A stretch of 8,992 nt of DNA from an uncultured Dehalococcoidia bacterium (GCA_937864275.1 CALMIW010000182.1:1-8992); one strand, 5' to 3'. Positions 1 through 6,892 are shown, numbered from the stretch's first letter. The notes: generated by a model not told the origin, from the sequence alone. Program-made: numbers and translations.

Positions 1-25
1 CGTTGTGTGCCAATACCTCGCGCCC

Positions 26-334
26 CTAGGTGATCCGGCTCTTCAGACCCTCGGGAAGGTCCTCGGGGATTTCGCTCACGGGAAGCGTGGCCAGAGACGT
101 CGTGATCTCGAAGATGTCGCCCCAGGCGGCGTCGTAGTAGTCCGCCGGGCCCTCGTCGTCTGCCTCCCAGATGACCACCACCTGCGGGTCGCCCTCCGGC
201 GCGTTCACCCAGTACTCGCCCAGCACTTTCGCTTGCGGGGGGTGTTGGAAGGTCTTGCGGCGTTCGAACGCCATCAACCCCTGGAGCGCGTTCGTCCCGG
301 GCCTGAATCGAAAGTAGGCGACGTAGAGCGACAT
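26..334 (-). CDS. Small DUF3303-like protein (dimeric alpha/beta-barrel fold)
   Basis: A 102-residue soluble protein of unknown function. It opens with a beta-strand (SLYVAYFRFRPG), followed by a short helix containing MAFERRKTF. A second strand carries 'GEYWVN', and 'PQVVVIWEADD' and 'WGDIFEITTSLATLPV' complete the pattern. This order, with a 'GRYW...VVIxEADD...W.D.FEF' flavour, is what I associate with DUF3303 and related ferredoxin-like domains; the match is from memory and no function is established. There is no signal peptide or membrane segment. The frame stays open far upstream, but the ATG at 334 is preferred because a perfect TATAAT lies 6 nt before it and the upstream residues look like non-coding shadow. 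It is transcribed divergently from the two-repeat protein at 428. Confidence 0.8.
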   Translation of the reverse strand: MSLYVAYFRFRPGTNALQGLMAFERRKTFQHPPQAKVLGEYWVNAPEGDPQVVVIWEADDEGPADYYDAAWGDIFEITTSLATLPVSEIPEDLPEGLKSRIT

Positions 335-340
335 TCGCGG

Positions 341-346
341 ATTATA
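341..346 (-). promoter_or_regulatory. -10 box (TATAAT) of a probable leaderless promoter for the 26-334 gene
   Basis: Read on the minus strand, a perfect TATAAT is followed by CCGCGA and then the ATG at 334. Transcription would therefore start at or within a base of the start codon. No good -35 hexamer is visible 16-18 nt upstream. No Shine-Dalgarno sequence could fit, which agrees with a leaderless mRNA. Confidence 0.6.
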
Positions 347-378
347 GGCGGACTGCGAGCGGGAGTTCGCCCTTACTC

Positions 379-387
379 TGGTACACT
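379..387 (+). promoter_or_regulatory. Extended -10 promoter (TGG-TACACT) for the 428-1334 unit
   Basis: TACACT at 382-387 is preceded by TGG, an extended -10 arrangement that can compensate for the absence of a recognisable -35 box here. It predicts a transcript start near 394 and a leader of about 34 nt. That leader holds GGGAG at 417-421, 6 nt before the ATG at 428. The promoter is divergent from the TATAAT at 341-346, about 35 bp away. Confidence 0.4.
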
Positions 388-427
388 GCCCGCGCCGGGG
401 CCGTGAACCCGGACCTGGGAGTCGTTC

Positions 428-1081
428 ATGTACCGTCGGATCTTGGTTGGTGTCATCGCGCAGGGGAAGACCCGTGATTTCCTGGATGGCATGCGTGTGG
501 CGAACACCTACCAGGCCGAACGTGGCATTCGCGCCCGCACCGCGGTCTGGGGCGCCATGACGGGACAGAACAACTCGGTCGTCGTCGCCGCCGACTTCAA
601 CACCCTCGATGACCTCGAGAAGTGGACCGACCTCGCCACCGAGGATGCACGCTTCGCTGTGGTCCGCCGCGACGTCCGCACCCATATGGTCTACGAGGAT
701 TCGGAAGTCTCGATCCTTCGCCTCGCCTACCATTCCGAAGGCCTGATGACCTCGGAGGATGCCACCGCGCCGCGGAAGTACATGCGCGTCCTCCACGGCG
801 ACGTGAAGCCCGGCCACCACCGCGAGTTCGTGCTCTCCGTTTCCCTCGCGCTCGACTACCAGAAGCAGCGCGGCATCGACGCCCACACCAGCGTCTGGTC
901 GAAGATGACGGGGCACACCAGCGGCGTCTCGATTGTCGCGGAGTTCGATTCCCTTACCGAACTCGAGAAGTTCGACGAGATGGCCGTGACCGATTCCGAG
1001 TTTGGGCGTCTGCGTGCCGCGACCCGCGCCTCGATGGTCTTCCTCACCAGCGAGACCCAGTTGATGCGCAACCTGATGTAG
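428..1081 (+). CDS. Two-repeat ferredoxin-like (NIPSNAP/DABB-like) protein of unknown function
   Basis: A 217-residue soluble protein built from two tandem copies of one ~100-residue unit (residues 2-101 and 118-217) joined by a short linker containing YHSEGLMTSEDATAPRK. The copies align without gaps at an offset of 116 residues, with 37 identities in 100 positions by hand count. Shared landmarks are the Y-x-R-hydrophobic-L-x-G opening, R-[DE]-F, Y-Q-x(2)-R-G-I, V-W-x(2)-M-T-G, F-x(2)-L-x(2)-L-E-K and M-V. The predicted strand-helix-strand pattern suggests a dimeric alpha/beta-barrel such as NIPSNAP, EthD or antibiotic-monooxygenase-like, with the duplicated halves mimicking a dimer. I cannot name a substrate. 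The start has a GGGAG ribosome site 6 nt upstream. The small gene at 1125 follows after 43 nt and is probably cotranscribed. Confidence 0.85.
   Translation: MYRRILVGVIAQGKTRDFLDGMRVANTYQAERGIRARTAVWGAMTGQNNSVVVAADFNTLDDLEKWTDLATEDARFAVVRRDVRTHMVYEDSEVSILRLAYHSEGLMTSEDATAPRKYMRVLHGDVKPGHHREFVLSVSLALDYQKQRGIDAHTSVWSKMTGHTSGVSIVAEFDSLTELEKFDEMAVTDSEFGRLRAATRASMVFLTSETQLMRNLM
431..730 (+). repeat. Internal duplication, copy 1 of the 428-1081 protein
   Basis: This encodes residues 2-101. It aligns without gaps to residues 118-217 (779-1078) with 37 of 100 identical residues, so it is an old gene duplication and fusion within one reading frame. Confidence 0.85.
779..1078 (+). repeat. Internal duplication, copy 2 of the 428-1081 protein
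   Basis: This encodes residues 118-217, the partner of 431-730. The best-conserved stretch is Y-Q-x(2)-R-G-I followed by V-W-x(2)-M-T-G, which is retained in both copies and may mark a shared pocket. Confidence 0.85.
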
Positions 1082-1124
1082 GCGCGCCGCCCTGCCGATC
1101 TTCCTGGTGTACGGAGGAGCGGCA

Positions 1125-1334
1125 ATGCGGCTACCGTGGCAGAAATCGCCAGGTGCCCCGGCCTTCGACTCGTCAGCGGGCGAACTCCCGGAGCATCTCG
1201 AACCGTGGGAGCCACTTCCTGCCATCCGATGGCGCCTGCTGATCACGATGCTGGTGGGCGCACAGATCGGCGTGATTCTGCGCCCGGTGCACCATCTACT
1301 CGAAGTCATCCAGGCTCTACGCCGGGCCGGGTGA
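1125..1334 (+). CDS. Small 69-residue protein with one hydrophobic segment
   Basis: I do not recognise a family. Residues 1-33 are polar and proline-rich (MRLPWQKSPG..., PEHLEPWEPLP). Residues 37-52 (RLLITMLVGAQIGVIL) are hydrophobic enough for one short membrane segment or an amphipathic anchor. A basic helix ending in ALRRAG follows. The start is chosen because GGAGGAG at 1113-1119 sits 5 nt before this ATG; an in-frame ATG at 1107 lacks such a site. The gene lies 43 nt after the two-repeat protein on the same strand and ends just before a strong terminator, so it is likely the last gene of that unit. It could be a membrane tether for its neighbour, but only position suggests this. Confidence 0.6.
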   Translation: MRLPWQKSPGAPAFDSSAGELPEHLEPWEPLPAIRWRLLITMLVGAQIGVILRPVHHLLEVIQALRRAG

Positions 1335-1347
1335 GGCACACACAAGA

Positions 1348-1373
1348 AACGGGCCAGCATTTGCTGGCCCGTT
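1348..1373. terminator. Bidirectional hairpin terminator between convergent genes
   Basis: AACGGGCCAGCA and its exact reverse complement TGCTGGCCCGTT are separated by only TT, giving a 12-bp perfect inverted repeat (functionally about 11 bp with a tetraloop). It lies 14 nt after the stop of the 1125 gene and 25 nt past the stop of the convergent iron-sulfur carrier gene. The T-rich tail (TTTCTTGTG) is on the minus strand, so it should act best as the terminator of the 1399-1788 gene. Confidence 0.8.
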
Positions 1374-1379
1374 GCGGTC

Positions 1380-1399
1380 TCGAACGAGTGAGTGCGAGT
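1380..1399 (-). repeat. Post-stop element ACTCGCACTC-ACTC-GTTCGA, copy 1
   Basis: Read on the minus strand, it begins at the last base of the iron-sulfur carrier's stop codon. The same sequence without the middle ACTC recurs at 8837-8852, also just past the stop of a minus-strand gene. The role is unknown. Confidence 0.4.
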
Positions 1400-1788
1400 T
1401 AGCTGCCGCAGGCGCGCGGCTGGCCGCTGCCGTCTTCCGTCTGGAAGCTCGACCCACAGGCGCAGGACTTGGTCGCGTTCGGATTGAAGATCGAGAACCC
1501 GCTCTTCATGATGTCGTCGACGTAGTCGATCTCGGCGCCGGAGAGGTACTGGGCGCTCTCCGGGTCGATGACGATCTTCACGCCCTGCTGCTCCAGGATG
1601 ATGTCGTCGTCCTCGGCCGAGCGGGCGAGGGCCATGCCGTACTGGTAGCCGCTGCAACCGCCTCCGGCGACGAACACGCGCAGGGCGCCGTCGGTCAGTT
1701 CGCGTGCTTCGAGAAGCGCCTTGGCCTTCTCGGCGGCCTTGTCGGTGATGTTGACGAGTACAACCGGGGCTTCGGATTCGATCGTCAT
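1399..1788 (-). CDS. Iron-sulfur cluster carrier/assembly protein, HesB/IscA (ErpA-type)
   Basis: An A-type carrier of 129 residues that binds and passes Fe-S clusters to apoproteins in the cytoplasm. The three family cysteines are present: Cys45 in AGGGCSGYQYGM, and Cys109 and Cys111 in SCACGSSF. The family hallmarks ITDKAAEK, VKIVIDPESAQYLSGAEIDYV and FNPNA are also present, and the length is typical. The ErpA-like flavour (acidic DD insert, FNPNA) does not decide between ErpA, IscA and SufA. After the last motif there is a short tail, TEDGSGQPRACGS, with an extra Cys127. The ATG at 1788 is chosen because family homology begins there; on the minus strand a GGAGG ribosome site lies 10 nt upstream (1799-1803). 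An in-frame ATG at 1905 would add 39 unrelated residues. The gene stands alone with its own promoter, palindrome and terminator, with no suf or isc neighbours in view. Confidence 0.93.
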   Translation of the reverse strand: MTIESEAPVVLVNITDKAAEKAKALLEARELTDGALRVFVAGGGCSGYQYGMALARSAEDDDIILEQQGVKIVIDPESAQYLSGAEIDYVDDIMKSGFSIFNPNATKSCACGSSFQTEDGSGQPRACGS

Positions 1789-1839
1789 GTGGCGTGTGCC
1801 TCCAGCGGGGATTGCTGTTTCAGAATTTCGACGGTTGTC

Positions 1840-1856
1840 GCTATGAAAATCATAGC
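1840..1856. promoter_or_regulatory. 17-bp palindrome, candidate operator over the Fe-S carrier promoter
   Basis: GCTATGA-AAA-TCATAGC is a perfect inverted repeat of 7-bp arms around AAA, AT-rich within GC-rich surroundings. It covers the -10 box (1849-1854, minus strand) and the predicted transcript start (~1842) of the iron-sulfur carrier gene. This is a classic position for repressor blocking. The arms do not match a regulator motif I can name with confidence. Confidence 0.5.
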
Positions 1857-1877
1857 CATTGGCACGCAGCCCGTCTA
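1849..1877 (-). promoter_or_regulatory. Promoter of the Fe-S carrier gene (TAGACG-17-TATGAT)
   Basis: On the minus strand, TAGACG (1877-1872, 4/6 to TTGACA) is followed by exactly 17 nt and then TATGAT (1854-1849, 5/6 to TATAAT). The start would be near 1842, giving a leader of about 54 nt that contains the GGAGG ribosome site. Confidence 0.5.
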
Positions 1878-1886
1878 CGCGCCCAT

Positions 1887-1915
1887 TTGTCACCTGCAGG
1901 TTCATTACCTACGCT
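1887..1915 (+). promoter_or_regulatory. Leaderless promoter of the 1922-2386 gene (TTGTCA-17-TACGCT-6-ATG)
   Basis: TTGTCA (1887-1892, 5/6 to TTGACA) is followed by exactly 17 nt and then TACGCT (1910-1915), which fits TAnnnT. Six cytosines separate this from the ATG at 1922. The spacing places the transcript start at the start codon, and no Shine-Dalgarno sequence is present. Its -35 box lies only 9 bp from the -35 box of the divergent carrier gene. Confidence 0.55.
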
Positions 1916-1921
1916 CCCCCC

Positions 1922-2386
1922 ATGACACAGCAGCCCTCCCGCGTCATCTACCTGCCCCCGGGGGTGGTCGCTCCCCAGGGCCCCTCCAGCCCTGCCGTGC
2001 CGGCCAACCCTGGTATCCCCTTCGACAAGGCGTTCTTCCAGCAGATCCTGCCAGCGGCGGTCGACGGCTTTTGCCAGCAGGTTGGCTGCAACGTGCCAAT
2101 CCTCGAAGTCCTCACCGTCGACGGCATGACGCACTACGTGAACGGCATCATCGGTGTCGCCGACCAATGGGTTGCGCTCCAGGTCTCCAAGCCGGACCAC
2201 GAACACGTGATCCAGATGTTCGTCCCCTACCAGACGATATTCCGCGTGGAGGTTCATCCCGAGCAGGACGAGCGGCGCCGCCACCTCGGGTTCGCGACGT
2301 CCGGCGACCGGCCAACCACCGTCCCGGAGGTGGAACCGGTCGTCGCCAGGGAGGGCGCTCGTCCACGCGCCCGGAAGAAGAAGTAG
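1922..2386 (+). CDS. Conserved-looking protein of unknown function, possible small beta-barrel with basic tail
   Basis: A 154-residue protein I do not recognise. Residues 1-33 are proline-rich and probably disordered. A helix (FDKAFFQQILPAAVDGFCQQ, 34-53) is followed by a beta-rich core (57-112) with the pattern ILEVLTVDG-x(3)-YVNGIIGVADQWVALQV and FVPYQTIFRVEV. The alternation of strands, the 'G-x(2)-V-x-D-x-W-V-A-L' turn and the closing 'VPY-x(2)-I-x-x-V' loosely resemble Sm/Hfq-like or SH3-like barrels; this is only pattern similarity. The tail 143-154 is strongly basic (REGARPRARKKK), as in nucleic-acid-binding proteins. The ATG at 1922 is preferred over one at 1859 because the promoter lies between them. 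It is divergent from the Fe-S carrier and lies 45 nt upstream of the helicase gene. Confidence 0.75.
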   Translation: MTQQPSRVIYLPPGVVAPQGPSSPAVPANPGIPFDKAFFQQILPAAVDGFCQQVGCNVPILEVLTVDGMTHYVNGIIGVADQWVALQVSKPDHEHVIQMFVPYQTIFRVEVHPEQDERRRHLGFATSGDRPTTVPEVEPVVAREGARPRARKKK

Positions 2387-2394
2387 CCGAACAC

Positions 2395-2425
2395 TTGTGC
2401 TAACCGCACCGGTTTCTGTCACAAT
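2395..2425 (+). promoter_or_regulatory. Leaderless promoter of the lhr-nei operon (CACAAT-6-ATG)
   Basis: CACAAT at 2420-2425 (5/6 to TATAAT) is followed by GCCCTG and then the ATG at 2432, the same 6-nt spacing seen at two other genes here. A weak -35 candidate, TTGTGC, lies at 2395-2400 with a long 19-nt spacer. No ribosome site precedes the ATG. Confidence 0.45.
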
Positions 2426-2431
2426 GCCCTG

Positions 2432-5400
2432 ATGGCGCCCGTGGCGAATCCTGCATCCGCGCTCGATCGGTTCAGTCCGGCTGCGCGCGCCTGGTTCCGA
2501 GATACGTTCGCCGCGCCCACGCAGGCCCAGGAACTGGGCTGGAGCGCGATCGCGAGCGGAGAGCACACGCTTCTCCTCGCCCCCACGGGGTCCGGCAAGA
2601 CGCTGGCTGCGTTCCTCTGGTGCCTGGACCGCCTCGCCAACCGGCCGCCCCTCCCCACCGGGAAAACCGGCAAGCCGATCCGCAGCGGCGTATCCGTCCT
2701 CTATGTCTCCCCGCTCAAGGCACTCTCGTACGACATCGAGCGCAACCTGCGCGCACCGCTCGCCGGTCTCCGCATCGCCGCCGCCCGGGAGGGCCTCCCC
2801 CCGCCTGACATAACGGTTGCGACGCGGACAGGAGACACGCCGTCCCATGAACGCGAGGACCTGCGCAAAGACCCGCCGGACATCCTCATCACCACGCCCG
2901 AATCGCTCTACCTGATGCTGACCTCGCGCGCCAGGACCATCCTCGAGACCGTCGACACCGTCATCATCGACGAGATCCACACGATGGCGGCGACCAAGCG
3001 CGGCGCACACCTCGCGCTTTCGCTGGAGCGCCTTGAACGCCTGGCGGGGCGCCAGTTCCAGCGCATCGGGCTCTCAGCCACCCAGCGACCGCTCGAGGAG
3101 GTGGCAAAGTACCTCGGCGGCGACCGCTCCGTCCGCATCGCCGATGCCGGCGCCCGCCGCGCGCTCGACCTCGAAGTCGTCGTCCCCGTCGAGGACATGA
3201 CGCGCCTCGGCGACCTGGTCGGCCCCATTCCCGAGTCCGAGGTCGGCCCCGAAGCGCGCACGTCCATCTGGCCCGCGCTCTATCCGCAGATGCTCGACCT
3301 GGTGCGAAAGCACCGCTCCACGCTCATCTTCGTCAACAACCGCCGGCTGGCGGAGCGGCTGGCTGCCCGCCTGAACGAGCTTGCCGGGGAAGAACTCCTC
3401 CTCGCTCACCACGGGTCGGTCTCGCGCGAGCAGCGGCTCGAAGCAGAGGAGCGGCTCAAGGCGGGCACCATCCCGGGCCTCGTTTGCACCAGTTCTATGG
3501 AGCTCGGCGTGGACATGGGCGCGGTCGACCTCGTCATCCAGGTCGAATCGCCGAAGTCGGTGGCGCGCGGCCTCCAGCGGGTTGGCCGCGCCGGCCACCA
3601 GGTCGGCGCGACGAGCATCGGGCGGATCTTCCCGAAGTTCCGGGGAGACCTGCTCGAGTGCGCCGTCGTCACGCAGCGCATGCGCCAGGGCCTCATCGAA
3701 AAGACGGAGGTGCCCCAGAACCCGCTCGATGTCCTCGCCCAGCAGATCGTGGCTACCTGCGCCGCCGAGGACCTGACTGTCGATGACCTCTATGCGATGG
3801 TCCGCCGCTGTTACAACTTCGCCGAACTGAGCCGCGAACAGCTCGAAGGCGTCCTCGGCATGCTTTCGGGCCAGTATCCCTCCGACGAGTTCGCAGACCT
3901 GAAGCCCCGCATCCTCTGGGACCGCGAGACCAACGTCCTCTCCAGCCGCCGCGACGCGAAAATCATCGCGCTCGTGAATGCCGGGACGATCCCGGATCGC
4001 GGGCTCTATGGCGTCTTCCTGGGCGCCGGCGGCCCGCGAGTCGGTGAACTCGACGAGGAAATGGTCTACGAGAGCCGTCCCGGGGAAACCTTCCTCCTCG
4101 GTGCGACCACCTGGCGCATCGAGCAGATCACGCGTGACCAGGTCATCGTCTCGCCGGCCCCCGGGGAGCCCGGGAAGATGCCGTTCTGGAAGGGCGACGG
4201 GGTTGGTCGCCCGCTGGAGTTCGGGCGGGCCATCGGTGCATTCACCCGCGAGATCGATGCCGTCCGCGACCCGGAAGTCGCCGAGCGGCGTCTCCGTGAA
4301 GACCACGACCTCGACGCCAACGCCGCGAACAATCTCCTCTCCTACCTTGCGGACGAGAAGGAAGCCACCGGCCACCTGCCGACCGACCGCACCGTCGTCG
4401 TCGAACGCTACCGGGACGAGCTCGGCGACTGGCGGATGGTCATCCTCTCCCCGTTCGGCGGCCGGGTGCACGCGCCCTGGGCGCAGGCGATCGAAGCCGT
4501 CCTCGCAGACCGCAGCGGATTCGACGTCCAGACCATCTGGAGCGACGACGGCATCGCCATCCGCTTCGCCGGCGGCGAGGACCTGCCGGCGGCCGAAGCG
4601 CTCTTTCCCGGCCCGGATGAAGTCGAGGAACTGGTCGTAGCGCGGCTGGCGAACACGGCCCTCTTCGCATCCCACTTCCGTGAGAATGCCGGACGGGCGC
4701 TTCTCCTGCCCAAGCGCCGGCCGGGCGCGCGTTCTCCGCTCTGGCTCCAGCGGCAGCGGTCGGCCAACCTCCTCGCCGTCGCGAGCCGCTATGGGTCATT
4801 CCCCATCGTGCTGGAGACCTACCGCGAGTGCCTGCGCGACGTGTTCGACATGCCCGGCCTCATCGAGGTCCTTCGCCAGGTACAGAACCGCGAGATCCGC
4901 GTCGTTCCCGTCGAAACGCGCGAGGCTTCCCCGTTCGCCCGATCGCTCCTCTTCGACTACGTCGCTGCCTACATGTACGAGGGCGATGCCCCGCTTGCGG
5001 AACGCCGCGCGCAGGCCCTCACGCTCGACCGGAACCTCCTTCGCGACCTCCTCGGCGAGGCGGAACTGCGCGAACTGCTCGACCGGGCGGCCATCGAACA
5101 GGTCGAGCTCGAACTGCAGTGCCTCGTCCCCAACCGGAAGGCGAAGACGGTCGATCACGTCCACGACCTGCTGCGCCGCCTCGGAGACCTCGACGTCGAA
5201 GAGGTCGCCGCCCGGCTGGTTGATGCCGGGCAGGCCGAAGCATGGCTCGCGGAGCTTGAAGCCACGCGTCGCGCTTGCCGTGTCCGGATAGGCGGCACCG
5301 AGCGCTGGATCGCCATCGAAGACGCGGGCCGCTTCCGCGACGCGCTGGGGGTGTCCATCCCTGTTGGCGTCCCGGAGGTCTTCCTCCGCCGCAGCGATGG

Positions 5401-6892
5401 CGCCCTCGAGGGCATCCTCGGGCGTTACGCGCGCACGCATGGGCCGTTCGTCACGGCCGCCCCGGCCCGCCGCTGGGCCCTCCCCGAATCGCTCGTGCGG
5501 GAGACCCTCGAGGAACTCGATGCCGAAGGCTCGGTCCTCCACGGGGACTTCCGGCCGGGCGGCACCGAACGCGAGTGGTGCGACCCCGAGGTGCTCCGGC
5601 AGGTCAAGAGCCGCTCTCTCGCCCGGCTGCGGAAAGAGGTCGAGCCGGTGTCTGCGGCGGCTTATGCCCGGTTCCTCCAGCGCTGGCACAGCCTTGGCTC
5701 GCCCCAGCGTGGCCTGGATCGCCTTCGCGACGTTCTTGCCCAACTCGAAGGTGCGGCGCTCCCGGCGAGCGTCCTCGAGCGGGAGGTGCTGCCCGTTCGC
5801 GTGGCGGACTACCAGCCGTCGATGCTCGATTCGCTCATGGCGTCGGGGGAGGTTGCCTGGTTTGGCGAAGGCAGGCTCGGCCGCGACGACGGGCGCCTTG
5901 TCCTCGTCCGGCGAGAGATGCTGGCAACGTTCGCGCCGGTGGTGGCGGAGCCACCGCGGCCGCTGCATGCCGCCGTCCTGGACGCGCTGACGGCACGCGG
6001 CGCCCTCTTCTTCACCGACCTCGTCGCGGTGGCGAAGGCGCCCCATGCCGAGGTGCTGGAAGCGCTCTGGGACCTCGTCTGGGCGGGAGCGGTCACGAAC
6101 GACACTATCGCACCGGTCCGCGCGCTTTCGTGGGGCAGGCGCCCCTCGGCGGCGCCCCATCGCGGCCGCATCGGCAAACTCCCTCCGGAGTCGGCCGGTC
6201 GGTGGTCACTCGTCCGGTCCGTGCCGCTCGATGAATCGCGCGCGGCTGCGACTGCCAGGTCTCACGCCCGCACCGCCGCCCTTCTGGAGCGTCTCGGGAT
6301 CGTCACGCGTGAGGGTGTCGCCGCCGAGGAACAGCCCGGCGGCTTTTCTTCGGTCTATCCGGTGCTCAAAGCGATGGAGGATTCGGGCCGCGTGCGTCGC
6401 GGGTACTTCGTCGAAGGGCTCGGCGCCGCCCAGTTCGCGCTGCCGGGCGCAGCCGAGCGCGTCAGGGCGGAGCGCGACGCCCCCGATGAACCCTCGCCCG
6501 TCGTCCTCTCCGCCTCGGACCCTGCCCAGCCGTATGGCGCCACCCTGCCCTGGCCCCGCGAAGACGAGGCGTCGCGCAAGGCGTACCAGCGCGTCGCCGG
6601 CGCGCGCGTGGTCCTCGTCGATGGCGTTCCCGTGCTCTACCTCGCCGCCGGCCGGAAGGCGCTCCTCACGTTCCCGGCCGCCCGGGATGAGGCGCAGCTC
6701 GCCCTCGCCGTGGCGGCGCTGGCGGAGGACATGGGATCGCTCGGCGGCAAAGGGTTGTCAATCGAACGTGTCGACGGTGGGCCCGTCGCCGAGTCGCCGG
6801 TTGCCGCTGCGCTGATGGAGGCCGGGTTCACGCGGGGGTTCCGCGGACTGACGAAGCGGCCTCAGCGCGCGGGGGGACCTGCTCGTGCCTGA
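2432..6892 (+). CDS. lhr: Lhr-family ATP-dependent DNA helicase, full length
   Basis: A superfamily 2 translocase of 1486 residues, the full-length class with core plus C-terminal extension. It moves 3' to 5' on single strands and unwinds duplexes and RNA:DNA hybrids in DNA repair (family knowledge). Visible in order: a Q-like motif PTQAQELGWSAI (29-40), Walker A APTGSGKT (50-57), YVSPLKAL (91-98), TRTGDT (131-136), TTPESL (154-159), Walker B DEIH (180-183), SAT (215-217), FVNNRR (300-305), HHGS (326-329), ELGVDMG (357-363) and arginine finger QRVGRAGHQ (382-390). The Lhr core signature follows: PFGGRVHAPWAQAI (674-687), FRENAGRALLLP (749-760), PLWLQRQR (769-776), PIVLETYRECL (791-801), DYVAAYMYEGDAPL (842-855). 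Residues beyond ~870 match the winged-helix array of the Lhr C-terminal domain. All ATPase motifs are intact. It overlaps the glycosylase gene by 8 nt. Confidence 0.96.
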   Translation: MAPVANPASALDRFSPAARAWFRDTFAAPTQAQELGWSAIASGEHTLLLAPTGSGKTLAAFLWCLDRLANRPPLPTGKTGKPIRSGVSVLYVSPLKALSYDIERNLRAPLAGLRIAAAREGLPPPDITVATRTGDTPSHEREDLRKDPPDILITTPESLYLMLTSRARTILETVDTVIIDEIHTMAATKRGAHLALSLERLERLAGRQFQRIGLSATQRPLEEVAKYLGGDRSVRIADAGARRALDLEVVVPVEDMTRLGDLVGPIPESEVGPEARTSIWPALYPQMLDLVRKHRSTLIFVNNRRLAERLAARLNELAGEELLLAHHGSVSREQRLEAEERLKAGTIPGLVCTSSMELGVDMGAVDLVIQVESPKSVARGLQRVGRAGHQVGATSIGRIFPKFRGDLLECAVVTQRMRQGLIEKTEVPQNPLDVLAQQIVATCAAEDLTVDDLYAMVRRCYNFAELSREQLEGVLGMLSGQYPSDEFADLKPRILWDRETNVLSSRRDAKIIALVNAGTIPDRGLYGVFLGAGGPRVGELDEEMVYESRPGETFLLGATTWRIEQITRDQVIVSPAPGEPGKMPFWKGDGVGRPLEFGRAIGAFTREIDAVRDPEVAERRLREDHDLDANAANNLLSYLADEKEATGHLPTDRTVVVERYRDELGDWRMVILSPFGGRVHAPWAQAIEAVLADRSGFDVQTIWSDDGIAIRFAGGEDLPAAEALFPGPDEVEELVVARLANTALFASHFRENAGRALLLPKRRPGARSPLWLQRQRSANLLAVASRYGSFPIVLETYRECLRDVFDMPGLIEVLRQVQNREIRVVPVETREASPFARSLLFDYVAAYMYEGDAPLAERRAQALTLDRNLLRDLLGEAELRELLDRAAIEQVELELQCLVPNRKAKTVDHVHDLLRRLGDLDVEEVAARLVDAGQAEAWLAELEATRRACRVRIGGTERWIAIEDAGRFRDALGVSIPVGVPEVFLRRSDGALEGILGRYARTHGPFVTAAPARRWALPESLVRETLEELDAEGSVLHGDFRPGGTEREWCDPEVLRQVKSRSLARLRKEVEPVSAAAYARFLQRWHSLGSPQRGLDRLRDVLAQLEGAALPASVLEREVLPVRVADYQPSMLDSLMASGEVAWFGEGRLGRDDGRLVLVRREMLATFAPVVAEPPRPLHAAVLDALTARGALFFTDLVAVAKAPHAEVLEALWDLVWAGAVTNDTIAPVRALSWGRRPSAAPHRGRIGKLPPESAGRWSLVRSVPLDESRAAATARSHARTAALLERLGIVTREGVAAEEQPGGFSSVYPVLKAMEDSGRVRRGYFVEGLGAAQFALPGAAERVRAERDAPDEPSPVVLSASDPAQPYGATLPWPREDEASRKAYQRVAGARVVLVDGVPVLYLAAGRKALLTFPAARDEAQLALAVAALAEDMGSLGGKGLSIERVDGGPVAESPVAAALMEAGFTRGFRGLTKRPQRAGGPARA

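Noticed and set aside
1..25. Sequence downstream of the first gene
   Set aside because: Too short to assign; no terminator or coding signal is visible before the window edge.
335..1657. Long minus-strand open frame extending upstream of the small DUF3303-like gene
   Set aside because: It runs antisense through the well-supported two-repeat gene, and its translation is low-complexity and Arg/His-rich. Only the part from the ATG at 334 looks like protein, and that part has its own promoter.
1372..2403. 343-codon plus-strand open frame across the Fe-S carrier and the unknown gene
   Set aside because: It crosses a gene on the opposite strand and the divergent promoter region, and it is out of frame with the 1922 gene.
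3074..4675. 533-codon minus-strand open frame inside lhr
   Set aside because: Antisense shadow caused by high-GC codon usage. The plus-strand frame carries all helicase motifs, while the antisense translation shows no domain.
4796..6160. 454-codon minus-strand open frame inside lhr
   Set aside because: It is the same type of GC shadow, and the Lhr C-terminal region on the plus strand is continuous.
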